This document shows positions 57,291 through 64,000 of a DNA stretch of 64,000 nucleotides, one piece after another; position 1 is the first letter of the stretch; each line of letters begins with the position of its first letter. The stretch lies in assembly GCF_030704535.1 (NCBI RefSeq), contig NC_081811.1:4046501-4110500 (forward strand), written 5' to 3'. The position numbers and the translations under genes are program-made. The notes below the pieces were generated by a model that saw only the letters and a list, made by a program, of their open reading frames with translations, did no database searches and had not been told where the DNA came from. The DNA comes from Vitis vinifera (taxonomy: Eukaryota > Streptophyta > Magnoliopsida > Vitales > Vitaceae).

Positions 57291-59421
57291 TAGTAATAAA
57301 TTAACGAAGCAAGGCTGGTCAACCAAATACTAAGCGCCTAAGGCTTTGTTTAGTTCCTAAAAAGTATTGAGGGAAGAAAAAAATATTTTAAAAAATAATT
57401 TTCTTATATTTGATTTCACTATAAAAAAAATTAAAATATAATTAAAAATTTATATATTTTTAAATTTTTTAATCTTTATATAATAAATAAAAATAAGTCA
57501 GAATTTGAGAAAACATATAAAAATGTTTTATTAATATTAAATCTATTTTTTATTTTTCTTTATTTTTTCTTTCCTTAGACTTTTCCTCTTTCATTTTCTT
57601 TCCCTAATGAATCAAAACATGGAGGGGACCAAACTTGACATCTTAAGGACATATACTCGTGATGTTTTACAACAAACATGATAGATACTAATTAAAAAGA
57701 AAAATTGACATTAAATACTAAAAAACAAGTTGAAATCAATCACAAGCAAAATTTATGCACCCAACCAACCAGCTCACCTAATGATCAAATATTTGAACTT
57801 TGAAGTGTCCTCCATCAATCCATTAATGAAGTTATAGAATGATCTAGGACTAGTAGAAATCTTATATGTATATATATAAGATTTAGTACGGAGGTAAGGT
57901 GGTGTTTAGTTTTTAGTTGCATAAAAAAATCAAAATATTTAATTTTTTTTATTCAATTAAATGTAATCTTTTAATATCAACCAAAATAATTAAACTTGTC
58001 ATTAATAAATTCAGTTTAGTTACATTGACCGATATTAACATGTTACTTTCAAGAACTTTTTTTATTTAACAAAAAATAAACACCATCTAAATATAGAATT
58101 CCTATTTAGGCCTAATTTTCTCCTAATAAACCCACTTTTTTATTAATTTTATTTTTGTTATTGTTCAAAACAAACACATACAAAATACTCAAATGGCATT
58201 TTTTTTTTCAATCTCACTAGAAAACCTAATATTTGATTCTTACATTATTTTTCTCCCCTAACTCATTTTCCCTTGTTGATATTTATTCCTATCACTTAAC
58301 CTACCTAAAAAATTAAATAAAACAAGGAAGGACATTAGCATGGACCATGAACTCGCCAAAGTAACAATCATGATGACCAATTGTAGCTGCAACTATGTAA
58401 TAAATGTGGACGGTTTGCTTGGATACAAGACAGAAGAAAGATATACATCACCATTAATAGACCATAGAGTAAAATATCTCAAGAGAAAAATGGAGATGAG
58501 AAAAATAGGGATAGAATTGAAAAAGAGCACATTTAATAATTTTTTATTAAAAAAATTAGAATTTATTCTAAAATTTTGATTATTTTTTAAAAATAAATTG
58601 AAAATTTTTCATTTATTTTTTTATAAAGTGCTCTAAATAAGGACTAAAAAAAAATGAGAAATACAACTTTTATATTGTATATAAGCATATTCACGAAGAA
58701 TATGTGAGAAAAAAAATCATTTTTTATACTTGAGTTTTGAAGCAGAATTTTGTTTGGAAAAATAATTGAATTAAATTTGTAAGTGGAAAACGAAACATAT
58801 TTGAAACGATAGATCCTATTATTAAACTATTTTTAAGAATAATTCTTATAAATTATTTTTTGAGAGTTGTTTTTCAAAAAAGAAAAAGAAAACTTATCAA
58901 ACAGAATCTTAGCTTTGTTTGAAAATTCTTTTTGAAAACAATTTTTTACTTTTTAAAACAAAAAGAAAAATAGTAACTTCGAAAACACTTTGACAAACTT
59001 CTAATAAACAGTGTTTTTCTAACCCATGTTACAAAATGGGAAGGAGTGTATCAGACTATCAGGTAGTGAGTGAAATTAACTTTTTCTTTTTTTTAATAAA
59101 ATGTTTCATAAAAAAATAATAAAATAAATAAAATAAAAAATGAAGTGTAGGACTTAAAGAGGACATAGAGGAGGACAGAGCAGGGCACCGGAGAGAAAAT
59201 GGTCCTTACAAGTGCAGTAAGTGGTGTGTCAACTTCATTGAAAAGTGGGTGAAGGAAGAGTAAGTGGCCAAATCGATTGGTGAAGGCTCTAGACCCCAAA
59301 CCCCCTAGGACCCAAGTGGTGGGCTTAACGGGCTTTTGTTTTTACTTGTACAGCTATTTAAAAATAATAATTCTTAAAAGATGGTAATTTGAAAAAAAAT
59401 TCTTAAAATATGGTAGTTATA
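57291..59421. other. AT-rich repeat-flanked spacer
   Basis: Phrases such as GGCTTTGTTTAGTTCCTAAAAAG (57345) and CTTTGTTTGAAAATTCTTTTTG (58913) are typical of short MITE-like repeats. A GC-richer patch at 59150-59330 has no recognisable gene. Confidence 0.45.
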
Positions 59422-61232
59422 AAAATATTGATAAATCTATAATACTTTTTATCACTTTAAAAGGTGTTTCTTAAAGAGACATCTTCTATATTTTTCATAT
59501 CAATCATACATATTAAAAAAAATTAAATTTATACTAAAAGTAGATATATCTTTTATAATTCCATAAAATTGAATTTATGTTAAACATGTCTTTTCAAAAT
59601 ATACTTTTCCATAATTTTTTTATTAGTCATACACGTTAAAAAAATTTGAATTTATACTAAATAAATATCATTTCCACATTACCATAAAATCAAATTTATA
59701 ATAAAGTATTTTTTGAAAAGACATCTTCGATAATTTTCATATCAGTCATACAGTGAAAAAAAATTAAATTTTCATTGAAGGCGTTTCTATAATTTCACAA
59801 AATTAAATTTATACTAAATATATATTTTGAATAAACACTTTCTATAATTTTTATATCAGTCACCTATCAAAAAAATTAAATTTATATGTAAAAGTGACTC
59901 TTGAAGGAAAATTTTTTAATATAAATTTAATTTTATGGAATTATGAAATGTTTCTTTTGAAAATACACTTTTAGTATATAATTCAATTATTTCAATGGAT
60001 GACAGATACAAGAATTGTTGAAGATGTCTTTGAAGAGACACTTTTAATATAAATTTAATTTTATGAAATTGTAAAAAGTGTGTCTTAAAAAGACATGTTT
60101 AGTATAAATTCAATTTTTTTATTATGCAATTGATATGAAAATTGTAAAAAGTATCTCTTTAAAAGACACTTTTAATATTAATTCGATTTTGTAAAATTAT
60201 AAAAAGTTGTAGGGACCCCTCCCTCTGGGAAACACGTGGCACGCACCTCACAGTGACACGTGACACGCATCATTATCCGAACCACCACCATCCGGATTCC
60301 CCTAAAGATATGCATGAGGCAGTTCTCCTATCCGGACCACCTTATGGAAAGGCAAAAGACGTTTTAGCTTCTCCTATCCAAGAAAAAGCAAACGACACTG
60401 GCAGAGCACAGACATCCGGACAACCTTCATAATGCATCCGCTCCACAATGCATCCGGGCAATTAGCATGTGCCACTCGGATATAATCGTCCGGATCATCA
60501 ATAAAAGTAAAGCGAGTCTTACACGCTATCACGACAACCAGCCATGGCCCACGTCTCATCATCTGCAGAGTGAAAGGACGGGTCGAGGTGACAACAAGTC
60601 ACTTCCCACGATCATTCTACATGATCACTTCCCACGATATCTAGACAGTAGCATCACCTACCACGGTTTCTGACAGCCGCCAGTAGGGTGGCGATGACCA
60701 TGCTACCTCCGAATGTCATCATGACAAACATAAAATATCTCCTCGCCATTAATGAGAGGAACAGTACCCCTGAAGCTGTATATATATGTCTTCGCACGAA
60801 GAAGAAGGGGATCCCTTATTAAACCTCCTAATACCTGGTAAAAAGCCAACTGATTTATATTCCTTTCTCTGACCATGGCTAACAAAACCATCGGAGGGTG
60901 CGTCCGGACACCCTGTCCGGATGCCTTCTTGCAGGTATAACGACTGGATCAAGAACCTGTATAAGTTGAAATCACGCGTCCACCCATCTGGCAACTACGT
61001 GGATCATCAAAGACGCGAGGCATCAACAAAAGTGTTTATTAAAGAAATATTTTTAATGTAAATTCAAAATTTTTAACCGGTGTTATTGATATAAAAATTG
61101 TGGTAAAGAGACATCTTTAATACAAATTCAATTTTTTTGACCATGTATCATTGATATAAAAATAATAGAAAATATTTTTTCAAGAGACACCTTTCAAAGT
61201 GACAAAAAGTGTCGTAGATTTATAAATATTTT
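59422..61232. mobile_element. Long inverted-repeat (foldback) element interrupted by a solo LTR
   Basis: The left end AAAATATTGATAAATCTATAATACTTTTTATCACTTTAAAAGG.. matches the reverse complement of the right end (..CCTTTCAAAGTGACAAAAAGTGTCGTAGATTTATAAATATTTT). The two ends differ by scattered changes. The left arm (to ~59890) is made of diverged ~80-100-bp subrepeats (AAATTTATACTAAA, CATATCAGTCATAC, AAAAGACATCTT). The right arm carries the same phrases inverted (TTTAGTATAAATT, AAAGACACTTTTAATAT). Without the 821-bp LTR and its 5-bp duplication the element is about 985 bp. No transposase is present: a non-autonomous DNA element of foldback or long-TIR Mutator type. Confidence 0.75.
60208..61028. 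mobile_element. Solo LTR of an LTR retrotransposon, 821 bp, with target duplication (fossil)
   Basis: It starts TGTAGGGACC and ends CATCAACA (TGT..ACA termini). A perfect 5-bp target duplication AAAGT lies at 60203-60207 and 61029-61033. No internal retroelement domains exist, so it is a solo LTR left by LTR-LTR recombination. It is far more GC-rich than its surroundings, has a TATATATA box near 60780 and repeated TCCGGA palindromes. Length and 5-bp duplication recall the grape Ty3/gypsy element Gret1 (LTR about 824 bp from memory); family assignment is inferred. The intact duplication suggests a fairly recent insertion. Confidence 0.85.
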
Positions 61233-61899
61233 GCATTGTACTCTAAGGGGCAAAAATTTGCCTTTGGGGCCAAATTGAGGGTGACTGGTGAGGCAAGTGG
61301 ATTCTATTGTCTATGAAATTTATTTCCTTATTTATTACTTCAACCATTTTATTTGTCGTTGAAGGAAACTTCGGGACTCCAAATTGAGCCTTCACGGTTG
61401 GCAGCTCCAACTTTGATGTGGACTTTGGTCCATTCGTTTTTGGAAAGTTATATACGGGAGGTACTCTACTGAAGCTTTTCTGAACCGTTGGATGTGCAAG
61501 ATTACATCTTGGCCATCCATTTTAAATTTGGAAAAATAAAAACCAACTTATCCGGTCAAGGGAGGAACCGGTTCTCACTATCCACTCTCTCTCTCTCTCT
61601 TCTGCCTTTTCTTCCTCCATTCTTCTCCCTCAACAATTTTGGGTTTATATGAACTAAATAAAAGATAAATATTGAGATAGAAAATAGAATTGGATAAAAA
61701 TAAAAAGGAAATTGATCTGAAATTTGTAAAAAATATTTGTTAACCAAAAAAATAAAATAAAATTCATCACATATAATAGTTACATTGTTTTATTTTTAAC
61801 AAATTATTAAATATTTAAATTCCAGATAAAAATAAATATGGTAATATTTTAATATGAAATGAGTATTTGTATTCAAATTCTAATATTTTAATATTTGGA

Positions 61900-63390
61900 T
61901 CATATATAAAGCAAAGGTATTGGGTAATTGGACTGTCCTCGTATTTTTTTTCGGATTTTCCAAGTTTTACATTTTTTTGAATTTAAATTGCAATAAAATA
62001 AATTACTAAAACTATTTTGAGTTAGTATTTCCAAAATAAATTTTTAATTTCAAAAAATTAAAAGTTGAAAGTTGGAACAAAAAATGCAACAAAGGTACTA
62101 ATGATGTATTCCTCATATTCTTCAGATCTTTATCACATTTTTCGTATTATACTTACATTTTACTAATCCTAAATTATTTACATTTTTTAATTTTTCAAAT
62201 TTACTTTTTAACTTAAGATGATAATAAAATAGTTTAATAATACTATTTTAAGTTATTATTGATAATATTATTTAAAAAGTTAGGAATTGAAAATTTAAAA
62301 ATTGAAAGAGGATACAAAAAAAGTGAGTGGGGTATGTAGAATATACTCTCCTCATATTTTTCGAACTTTTATATATATATATATTAATTTTAAGACTTTT
62401 TTTTTACTTGAAATGACAATATAGTTTAATAATACTATTTTATGTTATTATTGATAGAATTATTAAAAAAAATTAGGAATTAAAAAAATAAAAAATGGAA
62501 AGAGGGTAAAAAAAAAAATGTGAGCAGGGTATATACCCTCCCCATATTTTTCGAACTCTCTGTTTTTTTACATTTTTTAAAAAAAATTAAGACTTATTTT
62601 TTTACTTTAAAATAGTCTAATAAAACTATTTTAAATTATTATTGATAGAATTATTTTAAAAATTAGGGATTAAAAAAATATTAAAATTGAAACATGATAC
62701 AAAAAATATGTGAGTAGTGTATGAAGAATATACCCTTCCCATATTTTTGGAACCCTCCATTTTTTTTTTAAATATTTAAGACTTATTTTTTTACTTGAAA
62801 TGACAATAAAATAGTTTCATAGTACAATTTTCACTAATATACCATAAAGTGAGAAATATAGAATCCCATTCATAATAACATTTTCACTTATATTTGATAG
62901 AGATATTGAACAAAATACTTTTCACTTATATCTCCCCTTCATTTTGTTAATGTTTTTTATTTTTTATTTTTTTTATTGATTCTAAATACCAATAAAATAG
63001 TTTAAAGTTTACATTTTTTAGAATTTTTTTCCACTTCCAAAACCAATAATATTGTTTTTTCATATCATTTACACCTGCAATTGATGAATCCTTACATTAT
63101 GGGTATCATTTCTATATTTTTCATGCCCTTCAATTTTTGTTTCTTAATTTTAAGAATATTTTTCACTTCAAAAAGCAATAATATTGTTTTTTCATACAAT
63201 GACACTTAGAATGGATGAAAATTATGAAATAAAAGATAAAAAATAAAAAATAAAAAACAAAAAACCTCCAAATTAAATAGGGTATGAAGAATGTGTCACA
63301 TTCTTTATACCCTAAAATTTTTTCATTTTTCTCAATTTTAAGAATTTTTTTCACTTCAAATGACAATAATATTGTTTATTATTTGATGTA
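61900..63390. repeat. Degenerate satellite-like tandem array, ~190-240-bp units
   Basis: CATATTTTTCGAAC-type boxes recur at 62114, 62353, 62543 and 62740. Each is preceded by GGTATATACCCTCC-like sequence and followed by AAGACTTATTTTTTTACTT, GACAATAAAATAGTTTAATA, ACTATTTTA and TTATTGATAGAATTATT in the same order. More distant copies continue to ~63390 (GGGTATGAAGAATGTGTC; TTTTTCACTTCAAA.GACAATAATATTG). Units are diverged, so the array is old. Confidence 0.7.
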
Positions 63391-64000
63391 TTATTCTACT
63401 TAATTGTCTATTATTAAAAACAATTCAAATAATATTTATATTAAAATTATAAATAGTGAAGTAAATAATTATAATTAAAATAATAAAATAGGAGAAAAGA
63501 AAAGAGATAAATAGAAAATTACAAAAAAAAATAATGATGAAATGATAGAAAAACCCAAAAAAGACAATTTTGATATTTTTTAATAATCAAATGTTCAACC
63601 ATGGTTACAAAAAGAACTCACGAGTTTGTGTGATGAAATGTCAATCTTTTATCCTTTTAACCAATCATATGATTTAAAAAACCCTAAATCCCGATAGACC
63701 CTTTCTATAAAGGGTGTCATAATATAACATGTTCTAAATTTTAACTTTTTATTTTTTCAAAATTTATTTACTTAATAAATTTGAAAATTTGAGAACTCAA
63801 TCAAAATGTTGATCGTCCCGCAACAATTAGTATCAGATAAATTCAAAGTATTATCAATAACATAATTCAAATCTATGATCATGTGCTACTTATTGAAATG
63901 ACACTTGTATCCATCCTAATCAATTGAGCTATCCTGAAGGTGGTAATATAAAACTTTTTAATATCTCAAATTTTTAGATTTTGACATGCCTTTAAAAGTT
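63391..64000. other. AT-rich spacer at window edge
   Basis: Nothing recognisable. No open frame with protein-like composition. Confidence 0.5.

Noticed and set aside
1-64000. tRNA, rRNA and CRISPR-like features
   Set aside because: No cloverleaf, rRNA core or regularly spaced identical repeats with unique spacers were seen; the tandem arrays here lack that structure.

Overview
This is a stretch of plant nuclear DNA, almost certainly from a woody eudicot. The genes are intron-rich with GT..AG introns, the exons are near-neutral in GC, and the spacers are very AT-rich. The proteins belong to plant families: FAR1-related, DUF761, DUF3511, DUF1645 and a plastid-targeted AIR synthetase. Grapevine (Vitis) is my best guess, from overall texture and from a solo LTR whose length and 5-bp target duplication recall the grape Gret1 element. 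That is inference. Nothing prokaryotic is present.

Layout. 1-5.9 kb: a FAR1-RELATED SEQUENCE 11-like gene (minus) with a 5'UTR intron. 6-14 kb: AT-rich spacer with a composite minisatellite at 10.5-11.35 kb. 14.1-21.8 kb: three small single-exon genes, DUF3511 (+), DUF761 (-) and a second DUF761 (+). 22.5-30.9 kb: a complete 22-exon CTP synthase (minus, 560 aa) with an E2F-like site just upstream. 32.0-33.7 kb: a two-exon gene (+) encoding a basic, low-complexity protein with an exact in-frame triplication of a 39-aa unit. 34.1-39.4 kb: PUR5, plastid AIR synthetase (minus, 406 aa), with a long 5'UTR intron. 39.5-42.2 kb: spacer with a T-rich tandem duplication and an ACGT-box cluster. 42.4-43.6 kb: a DUF1645 gene (+). 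43.6-47.3 kb: spacer with a hairpin MITE. 47.4-49.0 kb: a three-exon conserved plant gene (+). 50.5-53.9 kb: a multi-exon gene (minus) with an RRM-like domain and an unresolved 5' half. 54-64 kb: gene-poor repeat land holding a decayed Ty1/copia fragment, a long inverted-repeat element split by a solo LTR, and a degenerate satellite-like array.

Functionally, two de novo nucleotide synthesis genes, CTPS (pyrimidine) and PUR5 (purine), lie within 3.2 kb of each other, separated by one gene. The most structurally interesting object is the nested foldback element plus solo LTR at 59.4-61.2 kb. I reconstructed exon boundaries by hand from reading-frame continuity, splice consensus and remembered homologues. 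All internal phases agree for FRS11, CTPS, PUR5 and the 47-kb gene. I found no clear evidence of a wholly novel system.
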